Positions 9,851-21,963 of a DNA stretch of 64,000 bases are shown here, in pieces; the first letter of the stretch is position 1; each line of letters opens with the position of its first letter. The notes beneath the pieces were generated by a model. The model had not been told where the DNA came from. It searched no databases and saw only the letters and a program-made list of their open reading frames with translations. The translations under genes were made by a program, and so were the position numbers. The stretch comes from Acanthococcus lagerstroemiae (taxonomy: Eukaryota; Arthropoda; Insecta; Hemiptera; Eriococcidae): NCBI GenBank assembly GCA_031841125.1, contig CM063109.1:10392321-10456320 (forward strand), in the 5' to 3' direction.

Positions 9851-12279
9851 ACGCGATCAGAGATCTAAAACGCGCATGTTATATGCTCGTGTGATTTTAA
9901 AAGAAAGAAAGAGTTCTATTCAACTTGAATTGAAAGAACATGTCGGTTTTGAGATCAGCAATAGTCAAGGCCGGCGCGACTGGGGGAGGGTTTTGTGGTG
10001 CAGACCTCTTCTTCGATTCAGGGAAATTACGACGATTAGTCGGGAAATTTGACAGTCAGTTGGAAATTATTTTTGTTGCTAGTCAACATAAATTGTAGGA
10101 GTCAGAGTTGGGAAAATTAAGAAAAACTTCAATCAGGATTTTTAGGGTTTACCCCCCTCCCCCACACACACCACAAAAAAGCTCTTCGCATCGGCTGTAG
10201 TTGTAATATATTTATTGTAGTGGCATGAGAAAACTTTACGGGCGTTGGTAACTCACCGTCATCGCCAGAGTTGGTGTGATGAACAAGTTTTTGGGAAGAA
10301 CGAGGGGTGTAGACACTAAAAATTCCGATTGAAATATTGGTTGACTGTATCTACCTCGTACGCGTTACCCACGAATTGCTTGTAATAAGGACTCCGAGAT
10401 CTTATGAAGAGGATCATTTCTAAATGTACAAATGCGAAAGCCTTTGACTGGTCGGGAAGAGAAAGAAAGGCTGTTCATGTTCAGAAAGTTTTCTTAAGCT
10501 TCTCTGATACATGTTTCTTTTCTCTAAGATTTCTCTGCCTTCAACAGTCCATTACGTACCACATGCTTTGAATCGTTTTTAGTTTATTACTCTGCGAACC
10601 TCCTGCTTTCTTTTTCAAAATATTCTTAATGTTCACTGTGCACTTGGCTGACGACTGTTTTTACTCAGAATTTCTCAGCACATCTAATTCTGCGATAAAT
10701 GCATCGATGGTGTACTGGCGTACGCTTCGAACATATGCAACATTATTAGCTTACGTGGTTCGCTTGCACTCGCGACCGCCTCCTACGCCGAAACTCAAAT
10801 TTTATTTTGAAAGCTGCCCAAAAGGCAGCACGCGGTAAGTTTCCTTCGCACGAGAATATCAGTAGACATTATTTGCGTACATCAGCTGTAAAAACACGTG
10901 CAGACTCTACTCCCTCACATCGAATTCGCTTTTTTTTTCTTCTTAATTAAAGAAAAATCATGCCAAGTTCGCGCCATTCAAGGTCCGCGAACTATAATAC
11001 GGTGACGAAGTAGACACACTCGTGCTTCTTTGGCAGTCGCCACAAATTTGCGAACTGTTCAAAGTTCAAAACGTAGATCTGCGCGGTAGATATACTGTGG
11101 GCTGAAAAAATTTGTACTCCAAATTTTTGGTGCTCGTTTTTCGCGTCCGTTCGTCTCAATTTGACCGATTTCGTGAAAATATAAACAGTCTGCATCCTTA
11201 TACATTGATTACACGAATCTTGTGGGTGGTTTCCAAAAAGGCAAACGCATGTCTGCAGATTAATCGTGATGTGAGTTACTGGTATTGGGTGGAATCCGAT
11301 TTCATAACTCGGAGTAGACACACCATAAACTTACCCACGGACACCGGAAAATTACTTTAAAATGTTAATGTGTGTCGAGAGGCCGCAGACACCAAAAACT
11401 GGCGATCAGCATCCGTCCATGCTGACTAGTTCGACCTCTAGAAATTAATTATTACGAGTCGGCCGAGAAAGAAGTTCGTTCGAGATGTACAATATTTATA
11501 TACTCAGATAGGGAAACCGGAGGGAAAAAAAACTATTTTTACATGAGCGGTGACTAAAAATACACAGATTTCCTCGTGCGAGTTTTATTTTTCAGTAGAA
11601 AAATCATCGGTGGTGCACCCGCTGGTAATGTTTTGAATATTGGGACATTTACCTGAAAAATAATGTTTCCTGTTCGCAACGTCTTTAAAACGTAATATTT
11701 CTCGCTGATATTTATAAAATGGATTAATACGAAATTACGAAAGAGCAGCTGTGCGTTTACTGCGTTACTTCGTATAGTTCGTACATGTTGTACAATTTTT
11801 AGAAACGAGTCGATGAAATTTTTAAACCGTCCGAGGTCGGGGTAAATGACGTCAGCAGGATTAAGTTCAGAATTACACCGATAAGATGACACGAATGATA
11901 CACGACAGTTCTACGAACATTTTGACAATACTAATTGCCTTCGAGTACAATTTCCAGCCCCGACAACGAATGTGAACCACGACTGAGTACCAAGCTGGAA
12001 ACGATATTCCGTCAATGGCATAAATATATAAATAGTAAGTAGATATCTACATCTGAACATACTAGAATCACCCCGACAACAGTACATTGTCAGCTTACAC
12101 CATTTAAATCAACAGGTTCAATCAAACGACACATTTAATTCTCTTTTTGCCCTTGCACTTACCTAAATGTTGCCCCCTAAATAAATCTGTTCACACTTTT
12201 CATTAAGCCAGCTTTTTTATGCAGCATTTCCATGTACAAGCTGTTGGAATAGGTGTGGAATGAAGAAACACTGTTCTGC

Positions 12280-13250
12280 AAAAGGGGGTCGTCCACCTCG
12301 AAAGGTGTTATTCGGTGAGAAAGTGATGTGGTTGGAAATTCTATGCATTTGTTCAATAGTTTCACCCTGTTACGAGAGGTGAAGGCTGGGCAAGTGGTAC
12401 CTATAATGAATTCGAAAATTTGACTAACCTTAAATTTTCATACGCTGTTCATCAACTAGTTAATTGTATGGTTGGATAGATTATGCATTTTGTTCAACAG
12501 TTTCACCATGTAACGAGAGATAAATCCGCCCGGAAATCGTGGGGCCAGCCCGAATTCCGGTATCGGCGTCAGATATACGCCAAATTTGCCCTTGATTCCA
12601 GCGCAAATCGAACACCAATCAAAAATTGGCACTCGGTTTGCGCCAGGCGCTGTAATCGGGTCAAATATACGCCAAACCCAACCGGCCCAAAATTCTGGCA
12701 ACGGCGCTTGTATGTATTTCAAATGGGAAGGCGCCAGCGCCAAACTGGCGCAAATTTGATGCTGATTCCACGATTTCCGGGCGGGAAGTTGGGGCAAGTG
12801 GTACAGAATTAGAAAAGTTGACTAACCTTAAGTTGTGACATACTATTCATTAATCGATTAATGATATGATTGGAAATTCTATGCAGTCGTTCAACAGTTT
12901 CACCCAGTTACGAGAGGTGAACGTTGGGCAAGTGGCACAGAATTCGAAAATTTGACCAACCTCAAATTTTGATACACTATTCATAAATCGATTTTAATAT
13001 GGTTGGATAGATTATGCATTTGTTTTTAATAGTTTCACCATGTCATGAGAGGTAAAGTTTGGGCAAGTGGTACAGAATTCGAAAATTTGACTAACCGCAA
13101 ATTTTGACATACATATTTTCATTTAAGCGATGGGTAATATGCTAAAACTTGTCACGAGAAGTTGGTAAAGTTTGGGCCAGTGGTAGAGGATTCGAAAACT
13201 GAACTAACCTTAAGTTTTGACGTATTATTAATCAATCGATTTTCTTGATT
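12280..13250 (+). repeat. ~135-bp satellite array
   Basis: The motif 'gggcaagtggtacagaattc' recurs at about 12388, 12792, 12926, 13061 and 13174. The two cleanest steps are 134 and 135 bp. Each unit also has 'gactaacctyaa', 'atcgatt', 'ttatgcattt' and 'gtttcacc' blocks. The last step is shortened to 113 bp and the first is expanded by a MITE at 12526-12784. Units are clearly diverged, so the array is old or not being homogenised. Confidence 0.85.
12526..12784. mobile_element. GC-rich MITE inside the satellite
   Basis: The inverted ends CCGCCCGGAAATCGTGG match perfectly over 17 bp. The interior is much richer in G and C than the AT-rich satellite around it and contains nested short inverted repeats built on 'tggcg' and 'gcgcca'. 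Open frames on both strands (109 and 113 codons) are probably by-products of composition. The TSD is unclear. Confidence 0.75.
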
Positions 13251-13254
13251 CTCC

Positions 13255-14027
13255 CTCCATCCCATTATGAATATACTCGTTTCTGGTTCATGGGGTGCAA
13301 CATTCAAAAGAAATTCACTGATAACTGCGATTCATTTGCGCCTGATTCCCAATATAATGAAACAACTTTATGTAAATGGTACAATATCAGATCATAAATC
13401 AAGATTTATTCATAGTTGCGAGGGAGAAGGGGGAGAGGTTAATCAAGATGAGTCGATCGGTATGTAAGTTAAAATTTGAAGGTACGAATGCATAGTAAAA
13501 TTTTCCTCTACTCTAAATTTGCTCAAACTTTATCCAAGTGGCATGCCGGAAATATTGATTAAATCCACATTCTTTTCCCACTGAATAGAAACTTTCTAGG
13601 AGGAAGAGGGGGGGGGCTACAGCTGTACTAAAAAGTGTTTCCTTGTTTCACCCTACTATAGGCAGGTGTGTTGATAAATTGAAATGCATACGTATATCTG
13701 CCTATAAATAAATCAGTGTTGAAGGCCAAACTAGTGGTAGGTCCAGGAAAGAATTCCAGGAGGAGCAATGCAGGATATAATACAGGAATTAATTAGTTCC
13801 CCTCCACCTTTCCTGAGATAATATATAATTTTGAGAAACTTGGAAAGTTGAAATGAAAAACAACCTTTGGGAATTTTCGGATAAGGGGATCCTTCATAGA
13901 GGTACAATTTAGGTATACTATAGAATATCGAAAACTAATTGTTTTAATTTCTGGAACTCAAAATTTACTGTGTGCCCTGATTACGTCTCTACGACTTCGA
14001 TTTTTTTTCTCTCCAATATTCGACCTT
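13255..14027. other. No feature recognised
   Basis: AT-rich with one short G run near 13610. No repeat or gene supported. Confidence 0.4.
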
Positions 14028-14035
14028 GTTATGAG

Positions 14036-15015
14036 CAAGGCAAGGCAAAGTATGCTTTGGCATATTTTCATCTGTGACAATTCAATGGGAATATCGATGA
14101 TATTTTTGCGAATACTAAAATTCCCAGTAAAATGAGTCCTATGTGTTTGCGCATATTTTTGCATATTTGGATATAAAACACAGATTTCCGCATATGAGGA
14201 GTTATCTGTCAAAAGGGCCCCTGTCGAGCGGTGGCCCTTTCTGCGGAAATGCGGATTTTTGAATTCTCCATGTCCTACTTTATTAGAAAACCCCTGCTCT
14301 ATGTACCAACATATGATATTCAGCATAATTGGCGCCAATAAATGATTCCAAACGCATTGTATCAACATCGATTCTATGCTGAAATGTGTACAAACTTATC
14401 ATATAGTCAATGAAACCAAGCATAGATTAAAATATTACAATAGAGAGTGAACAGCGAGTAACTCCATCCACGATAATACATCTCAGAAATTACACATTTT
14501 GGTTGCGTTATGAGCAGGGAGAGGCATCTTCGCTACTACATAGCTTCAATCACGAGAATATTTTGACAGATAACTCCTCATATTTGCATTATTTTTAGGG
14601 AATATTGCAGAATATTTTAGAAATTTTCTCCTGTTTTGGGAATATTTTCAAAACTTTGAATATTTTCCTCATCTTGAATAAAATTTGTAACTGGTCTCAT
14701 TCGATAGAAAATTACAAGACAAATAAATTTTATTCTCAACATGTTTGCATCAAAATCAATTTTTCACAAGATATTTAAAATTCGCATACGCGTAGTTATA
14801 GCGCTTTATTTACTAGACCTACTTGTCAGGCGCAGATTATACTACGAACTTCCACGCATGATCGTGCGAGATCTGTTTTTTGATACCCATATTGCACAAG
14901 AATATTGTCGCATATTTTGAATTTTCAAAGAGTATTTTCGCATACATCAGTTTAATTTTGAGAGTATAATATGAGCATATTTCGTGATTTTTAGAGAATA
15001 TTTTGCCTTGCCTTG
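14036..15015. mobile_element. hAT-type element of 980 bp
   Basis: The ends are CAAGGCAAGGCAAAG and TTTTGCCTTGCCTTG. The element is flanked on both sides by GTTATGAG, a perfect 8-bp TSD. A second inverted pair lies inside: 'gaggagttatctgtcaaaa' at about 14197 against its complement at about 14559, which suggests another insertion or an internal hairpin. A minus-strand open frame at 13958-14368 crosses the left end and resembles no transposase I know. It appears non-autonomous. Confidence 0.85.
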
Positions 15016-15419
15016 GTTATGAGCATTCCATCTAGTTGCAGATGTATTACGAATGGTTCACGTTGCACTTGTGTTAACAGGGGTCCACGGAGACTCATAT
15101 AGTCTCAGATATAGTACTGTGTACTTCCTCTTCCTTGCCTTGTCATTTATTCTAGAAAAATTGATTTATGAAGAGACAGCTTCGAAATAGCCAACAATTC
15201 ACCTGATCTTGGTCCGATTTACCGATTTGGACACTTTTCCACATTGGAGAAATCCATTATTCGGAGAAGCCAGATTATTGGAGATTCGATTATAAAATTT
15301 CTCCCGAAATCTTACTTTGGGCAAACCACTGAAAAAAGGGAGTTCAACTTGAAGATGTAATCCGGCTTCCTGCACGTGAAAGAGCACCGTTGAAGTTAGA
15401 ACCTGTGATCGAATTCACA
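15016..15419. other. No feature recognised
   Basis: No gene or repeat supported beyond the flanking TSDs. Confidence 0.4.
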
Positions 15420-15722
15420 CAGGAACGTACCGATGGGGGAGGGAGGCTTATCTCCTCCCAAAGAATTTTCCACACAGCAGTTGGGAAAATTTATTATTTC
15501 AGTCAGGCGAGTTGAGAAAATCTAACAAGTTAAAAGTTTTTTCTTCTTTTGCTTTGATACTTGGGAATTTTGAGTCGAGTCAGTTGGAAAAATCCAACAG
15601 GTCAAAAGGTTTTTTTTTGGGCTTTGATACTTGGGAATTCTAAGTTGAGTCAGTTGAGACTTTCACAATTTTTACCCCCTCTCCTCCCGCTCTCCCAGGA
15701 AAAACTCTTCGGTACGTCCCTG
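15420..15722. mobile_element. Family A MITE, complete copy
   Basis: It starts CAGGAACGTACCGATGG and ends CTTCGGTACGTCCCTG. The flanks aattcaca and aattcacg form an 8-bp TSD with one mismatch. Two internal subunits of the 'gagtcagttggaaaaatcc' type are present. Non-coding. Confidence 0.88.
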
Positions 15723-15771
15723 AATTCACGGAAAAGTCTTAGAAAAATTGTGGCTTTATTGATCTACCTTG

Positions 15772-15874
15772 GGCCAGTATTATAAAACTTAATAAAAATT
15801 AACAGGTGGTTAAAATGCGAATCCTAATGCCGATTGGCGGATTCGCATTTTAACCTAGTTTTATAATACTAGCC
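15772..15874. mobile_element. Short foldback element
   Basis: The left end GGCCAGTATTATAAAAC is complementary to the right end GTTTTATAATACTAGCC with one mismatch. Inner arms 'ggttaaaatgcgaatcc' also pair. A hairpin of about 100 bp results. No TSD is visible. Confidence 0.75.
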
Positions 15875-15884
15875 GTTTATGAAT

Positions 15885-16975
15885 CTGAGGGAAATCAGTA
15901 TTTTTATAATTGTATGTTGAAAAACTTTAAAAGTGTTCGGCTTACTTGAAGTTTTCTCTTTTTCTATTTTGAACATTTCCATTGTGGAACGTAACAACGT
16001 GGCTCCTGAATTGGATGAATCTGAAAGTTAATTTAACAATACATGCTAATTTTTCAAATTTGTGGTCTCTAGTTGAATTATGATTTTGGCTCTCCGTCCT
16101 GTGTGTCCAGCAAGGTATCAGACTGCTTGTTATCCGTCTATCTGCTGGATCTAGGAGTAACAAATCCACCCCGTTCACCATTCATATTTCAGTTTAAAAA
16201 CCCCAGCACTGGCGGTTTTTCTTCATTTGAAGATTGGAGGTGGAGTGGTCAGATGTCCAGTATATAGAGAGAAAAGTCACTGAACTGTTATTAGATTGTA
16301 GTAATTGGTTATGAGTCCTGCTGGTCAAATATTCCTGGAACATTTGTCCTGTTGCCCTCCTGTGTATCAGCGTCTGACCAGTACAATGGTATGTGTCAAG
16401 TACTATTCCTACACTTCTCTTGCGGCAACCGTACGGCAACCGCACGTTACAAAAACGGATGTGTGCATCGGCTGTAGGAATATTTTTTGCCAGAACGACC
16501 GCTGGTTGTAGGAGCCGAAATACTACGACAATGGGTCAACTTGAAAATCCTGAATGAAACGCCACGGGCATTCCAACGTTGTACACCCGAGAGAGCGACT
16601 CATAAACCTTGTTGTCGAGCCGGTGGCGCCGCATCACTCAGTTTTCGGGGCGAGTGTCGGAGATGAGGCCTTTGATGGTTCACAATAGGGTTAAACGAAC
16701 ACTTCATTTTATCACCAAGTAATATAATGAAAGAAAGGTCTTATCGGCTCCGATCGTTGCCGGTGCAACATTCAAACACTGTTAGTGCGAAGAGAAATTT
16801 ATGCGATGAAAAAGATGACCTTGGTTTGGTGAAGTGTATAAATAGACTGCAGCACCAGCAGGTTAAAAGGGCTTGATTCGGTTAATTGAGAGAAATTTCA
16901 AATCACAGCAGGTAATTCACTTCTTCCCTAGGTCAGTTATTTATATCTGACATTGTACCCTCTCCAAAAAAATCG
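15885..16975. other. No gene recognised
   Basis: A 'tataaata' motif near 16838 is the only promoter-like signal. CG-containing sequence at 16570-16700 may be unique host DNA. No coding similarity seen. Confidence 0.35.
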
Positions 16976-16979
16976 GGAA

Positions 16980-17214
16980 GAGTTTACAAAGTTTGTATCA
17001 TTTTATTATTTGTACCCTTTCCTCTCCCACCATTTAAAATTGAAGAACTATTCAATAGTTGATAGAAAGGTGCTTTAAGTGATTTCAGGGACAAGATTTA
17101 CAAGATTTTTCGCTTGCTGCTCGTTAACTCAACTTTCAAAGACGATTGTTTTTTTTCTTTTCATCTCAAAATAAATTTTGTATTTTCCTTTAAAAAAATC
17201 GTTCGACGCCACTG
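16980..17214. mobile_element. Family S MITE copy
   Basis: It shares 'gaactatt', 'aaggtgcytt', 'gatttca' and 'cgttaactcaa' blocks with 19250-19485 and, inverted, with 40090-40300 and 59840-60010. The right end 'cgttcgacgccactg' is the complement of a CAGTGGCG hAT-style start. The left end is uncertain. Confidence 0.6.
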
Positions 17215-19249
17215 GTATGTACCCGATCAATCGGATTTTTCATGACAATGAAATCTTTTCGATTGAAACTTGCCGTACAAATTTTTAAACTTCGGCGGAG
17301 TCACGGAAAGGAGAAAGCTGTGAAATTGACAAAACCCGAATGATTTCCTAGTATGTCGCTACCTTTTTCGTTTTCGGCGAGAAGGTGTGAAACGTTAGAA
17401 GGACTTATTCTATGATGGAAAATATTTCAAAAAGACTCTCGAGATTACACGCTGAAATTTACCTGTTCCTTCGAAGCCGCGAGCTTAAAATCTTTCCAAC
17501 CGGACGACCAGAATAATTAGTATATCGTGTTCTGCATCGATAAATTTTTGAGAGCTGTGTGTTATCAGTTTCATTACATTTCATAGGATCGCTGGATCAA
17601 GTCGAAGTGCCACAGTAACTTTGTTTTATTGGTTGTATACACGTATGCTTTTATGTCGGAGGCTTTTCAAACCGATAAAGACCGGATTCTTAACTCTTTC
17701 TTCCTTAGTTTGATCGCAGCCGAAGGAGAATTAATAGTAATGGAACGTCCTAGTATCGCCGTTTAGCTTCGGAATTATTTTAAAATAATTTGTAGATACT
17801 GGCACGTTAATTGAATACTAATTAGTATAAGAATTGCACGCAACGATGACACACTTGCCAATGCTAACGTTGGTGGAATCGAAGGGAAAAAGACGTCGGG
17901 CAACTGGATAAGCAAGTGTGTAGTGAGCAGGGCCTTCGAGAGAAAATAAGAATGGGGAGTAAAATAGTTACGATATAAAAACCAGTAAAATGGAGTAAAA
18001 TCAAGAAAAATAGAATTAAAAAACATTGCCTGTAGGAAAAATCCGGGCCCTCTAAAAGAGCCCTGTCCAGAGGGAAACCGCCTTTCCTATTCTAGTTAGA
18101 CCTGGTAGTAAGGGGAAACTTCCCTATCAGTCTTCGGGTTCAGCATTTTTCAGTTGATTTGGCCATTTAGTCGGCACGTTTGGATCACCAGTTGGCCGAC
18201 CAAAGAAATCGTCAAGTTGTTTTATTTTTTTCTTTCTTCTGTGCATGCACGTGAAAATTTTGTACCGAATGTGTAGTTCTGACCTCAGTCGGCAAAATAT
18301 AAAGGCTGAGATTTTCTCTTGTGTTAGAAATTTTGTAGTGAGTCGTAATTTTTTATCAATTTTTACCTTCCCCCTCCAATCTGATAGGATTCACAACGTC
18401 CTTAGGACTAAGATAATAAGACATTTGTGTCGAAAGTTGTACATGCGAGGCCAGCGCAATGACCATGTTTTTTAAGCTCGGTAGGGGGTAGACACTAAGA
18501 CAGCAAAATTCTGGCTGAAATGTTACGAATCTCGGTTAGCAAGCAAAAAGAAAACAAAGATTCTCACTTCATTTTTCTCGACTGGATCCTGAAACTAAAT
18601 AAATCCCGTCCAGCTTGAATCCTGATTGGAATTTCCTGGAACTTCCAAGTAACGAGCAAAGAGAAGATACTAATTTCCCTATTTTTCCCTACTGGGTACT
18701 AAAATTGAACGATTTTTGTGTATAACTTCACGAATGAGGGGGATTGTCATAACTCCACACAACATCTCCTCGTTGGTATATTATGTAATTTTATTAATAA
18801 AATTTATTTAAAATTTTTAATTTAATAATTTATAAAAAATTAATTTAAATAATTTTTTTGCAAATAAAACTATTGGGTTTTTGTATTTAAAAAAAAATTA
18901 ATAAATTTTATTAAATTGGAATAAAAAAATTGTATAAGAATCCTCACATTCACCTTACAACTTGATCAATACCAACGACCGTTATTCTGTGTTAGGCCAT
19001 ATAAATGTGTGTGAAAAGAAAACTACAAGAAAAATAACTTCATTAGTATAGTCTGGCAGAAGAACGATGCTGCCTTTGAGGTACCTCGATCAACCTTATA
19101 CCGTCCCGAGTGATGCTCGCTTACGACGACCCAGCGGCTCGAGATGAAGAACATTTTTTTTTTGCATGTTTTTGGCATTTCAAAATTGCGAACGGAAGCT
19201 AGAAAATGAGCGTGGTCGGAACTGGATTGAGGTGCGTTATCTTCCCCCA
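17215..19249. other. No gene recognised; very AT-rich block
   Basis: 18780-18930 is almost pure A+T with runs of 'aattta' and 'ttaataaatt'. Small open frames elsewhere are not recognisable. Confidence 0.4.
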
Positions 19250-19485
19250 AAAAGCTTGGGGCGGCAAAGTATTATTTTTACCACCTAAAAATGAAAAGAA
19301 TAAAGAACTATTTTCGACGACTTGATAAAAAGGTGCCTTGAGAGATTTCATAGAAACAGTTTACAAAATTTCTGCTTGTTAACTCAATTTTCAATCATGA
19401 AAAACTTTCCCCCCCTTTTTTTGTGTCTCTCGATTCAAATTTTTAATTTTTTTACTCCCTAAAAGGAGACTTTTCGACAACACTG
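19250..19485. mobile_element. Family S MITE copy
   Basis: Same internal order as 16980-17214, ending 'ttttcgacaacactg'. The left limit is approximate. No TSD identified. Confidence 0.6.
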
Positions 19486-19534
19486 ACGCCAATAAAATTC
19501 GTTCGTGAACAACGATTCGTTGAAAATTAGATAA

Positions 19535-19890
19535 CCCTGCAAGAAGTTTGCCTATCTGTTTTTCGAGTTGTCATTCTCTGTCACGTAATTGATTTTCTGT
19601 CTACATTTGCCTAGCTGTTCTAATTATCTGTCAGTCTATTAAGCGGACTGGCTAGCTCATTGGCTATCTCTCGTTATTGCTTACTACCGACCTCTTGTCA
19701 GGCTGAATCATACTCATCAGCTGCTCCCGTAATTTTTCGGATTTTTGAGTATTACCAGCACTGGGGAGAAAAGACCCAGATTGCCTACTTCTCTGTTTGT
19801 GAGTCAAATCGGAGAGATAGCTTGCTGACTGGCTAAACGACTGTGTGGCTTACAGTTTCTCGATCTGTCTACCTGTCTTATGAACTGACT
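19535..19890 (+). repeat. Degenerate tetranucleotide-type repeat
   Basis: Imperfect repeats of ctgt, ctat and ctagctg ('tgcctagctgttc', 'actggctagctc'). The complement of the same style appears at 35200-35320. Confidence 0.45.
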
Positions 19891-20110
19891 AGCATGTCTA
19901 CTACTAGGGCTGTAGTGAAGAAAATTTATGAGAAGACGAGAATCAACAATTTTCCAATCTACTATTGAGGCAAAAAACAACAGCAACAAAAACTTAAGAT
20001 GAATGAGTTTGCCAACTAAGCACCTTAAATTGCCAATTTATCAAATCTGAAAGATGATGAGGGAGGGGGCTACGGCTTTGTCTGCTGCAATAGATATAAT
20101 TCGGACTACC

Positions 20111-20328
20111 TCTCTTTTAATTTTGCTCTCAACCCAAACCCTGGAATCCGCCGTTTCGAGCATTACTTCAAAGACGTCGGGGAGGTTGTTAAGGCTGTCT
20201 GAGCCCTCTTCTCTTCTTGCCGAAAAACCGGTCTAGGTCAAAATGTAGCGAGTTCCTATGTGGGCTCGAACCCGGGACCTCCGGATTCCGAGACCAGCGC
20301 GCTATCCACTAAGCCAACCAGAACCCCC
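20111..20328 (-). mobile_element. tRNA-derived SINE with 13-bp TSD
   Basis: The insert is flanked by perfect 13-bp direct repeats AATTCGGACTACC at 20098-20110 and 20329-20341. Read on the minus strand it starts with a tRNA-like head at 20250-20326. The acceptor strands GGGTTCT and GGAACTC pair, and there is an A-box-like 'GGCTTAGTGGATAGC' and a B-box-like 'GGGTTCGAGCCC'. A tRNA-unrelated body of about 140 bp follows, with a short A-rich tail (AAAATTAAAAGAGA) at the TSD. The anticodon loop is ambiguous (Arg- or Pro-like). Intact internal promoter boxes and a perfect TSD point to a fairly recent Pol III-driven retroposition. Confidence 0.88.
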
Positions 20329-20344
20329 AATTCGGACTACCAGA

Positions 20345-21960
20345 AGTAATCAGAACAATGGTTTTCCGAAAGAGGAGGGGTAAATTGAGTTTTCTTATAC
20401 AAAAGCTGTCGAATGCAGGATACTGCAAGCTAGAGAAATCGCGATTTTCGGATCCTGAATCTCAACTATATTTTCTCAGGAAAGGTGGGAAAGAGGGTTA
20501 CATGCATGTTTTGCTGTTGGGATGGCTAACTTAATATCTGTTTCTCTATCCAGTTCATTGTTCTGCTGAATCTCGAAGTCACAGTTATGCCCCTGTTATT
20601 TTTTATATTTTGTATAAGAAACATACCCAGCGTTTTTCTGTCGCCGGAGCAAGGAGGAACAGAGGCCAGGTTCTTGGAGGTTCTTGGTTTATAAGGACAT
20701 AGACAAATTTATTGTAGGTACATATCATTATGTCCAGCCTTGGACACTTTACATACTCGTCGCATGGGAACAGAGGGGTCAGCAATTCCACTACCGAACT
20801 CCATGAAAACAAGTTGCTCTCTGGACTTCCTTTTAGGTATTTCTTATGGGTTAGCATAAATGAGACGAAAATGTTCGAATATAATTTTCTCTTCTTTTCA
20901 AATATCATATGGATCATACTTATCTTCTCCTTTATTTTTTTACTAAACCTCTCCCGCTCTTTTGAAGAAAATGCCTTTCGCTATCACTGCATTTAATGGG
21001 TAATCAACAGCTGATAAACCTGAACCCGTAACTGCTTTCTGCAGCTGAAGATTTTCTAACACAATCAGCAAAATGAAATGATGGAGAAAAAAAACGCTGG
21101 AGTTTTGAGTTTTTCTCTTGTCTTTGAGTATCTGATGCAGCACTACAGTCTACAATGTTCATTTTGAAACGATTTAATCACATTACGAAATTTGTCTTCA
21201 GAAACTATTTAAAGTGACATACATTTCGGTTTTTTAGGGGGCGGAGGTGGAAAAAGTTCTATTTTCAAAACACCCTCTTAGGGAAATTTCTAGATCCGAC
21301 ACTGAGGAGCAACGTAGTCTGGGCAGTAGTAACCCAAAAATTCGCGTTAAATTAAGTTTACCCTCCGCTGAATGAATCTTCGAAAAACTGTTACTGTTCC
21401 TTATACGCCCAAGTCCGACATTCTGAGAATAAGGTAGTGTCAAGCCATGTTGAGTTTTTCACCAACCCAGAAGGTGATGTCCAAAGATTATAGTCTCAGT
21501 ACACTCGAAAATTTGGATGTTGGCATATACCCAAGTTGGGTTTGTTGTAGAGATTCACCATCGTGCGCTTATAATATTTTTCAACGACTTTCGATTTTGA
21601 GGCAGCGGTCATTACCATACATCCGCTGGCACCATGGCGGTTAGTTTCCTAATTATTACTGCCGAAGGCAACTATACACGATATTATAGATTCGACAATG
21701 ACTTTATTGCCGTTATCACTGCAATGAATTCCGGTGGCATCTCGTAAATTTTACAATCGAGTTTTCATTCCTCGGAAAGATAGGTAATTCTATTAATAAC
21801 CGCAGCTTTCTCTTATTGATATATGAACCGAGTATAGGCCTATACTCGTATTAGAACTTACGTCAGATTAAACCTGGCAAGGTTGATCATGTACATATAG
21901 AAACGGATGTATCTTCTCGCGGGGGTTATGAAAAATCCAATTTATGAAATGTTATTGACC
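20345..21960. other. No gene recognised
   Basis: A possible hAT-like MITE remnant lies around 21234-21315 (ggggcggaggtgg and gatccgacactg ends). Nothing else is supported. Confidence 0.35.
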
Positions 21961-21963
21961 TAT

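Larger units (their letters stand above)
7976..12279. other. Long unassigned stretch with scattered repeat fragments
   Basis: No gene can be supported. It contains a GT microsatellite at 9291-9306 followed by a G run. A diverged relative of family A lies at about 9960-10190 (gtcagttgg and ttagggtttaccccc blocks). A CpG-containing part at about 10620-11500 may be unique host DNA. Short open frames here resemble nothing known to me. Confidence 0.4.

Noticed and set aside
12456..12812. Opposing frames of 113 and 109 codons
   Set aside because: They coincide with the GC-rich inverted-repeat MITE, whose composition alone explains the absence of stops.
20250..20326. A functional tRNA gene
   Set aside because: The anticodon arm is imperfect, and the sequence is part of a TSD-bounded insert with a non-tRNA body, so it is a SINE head.
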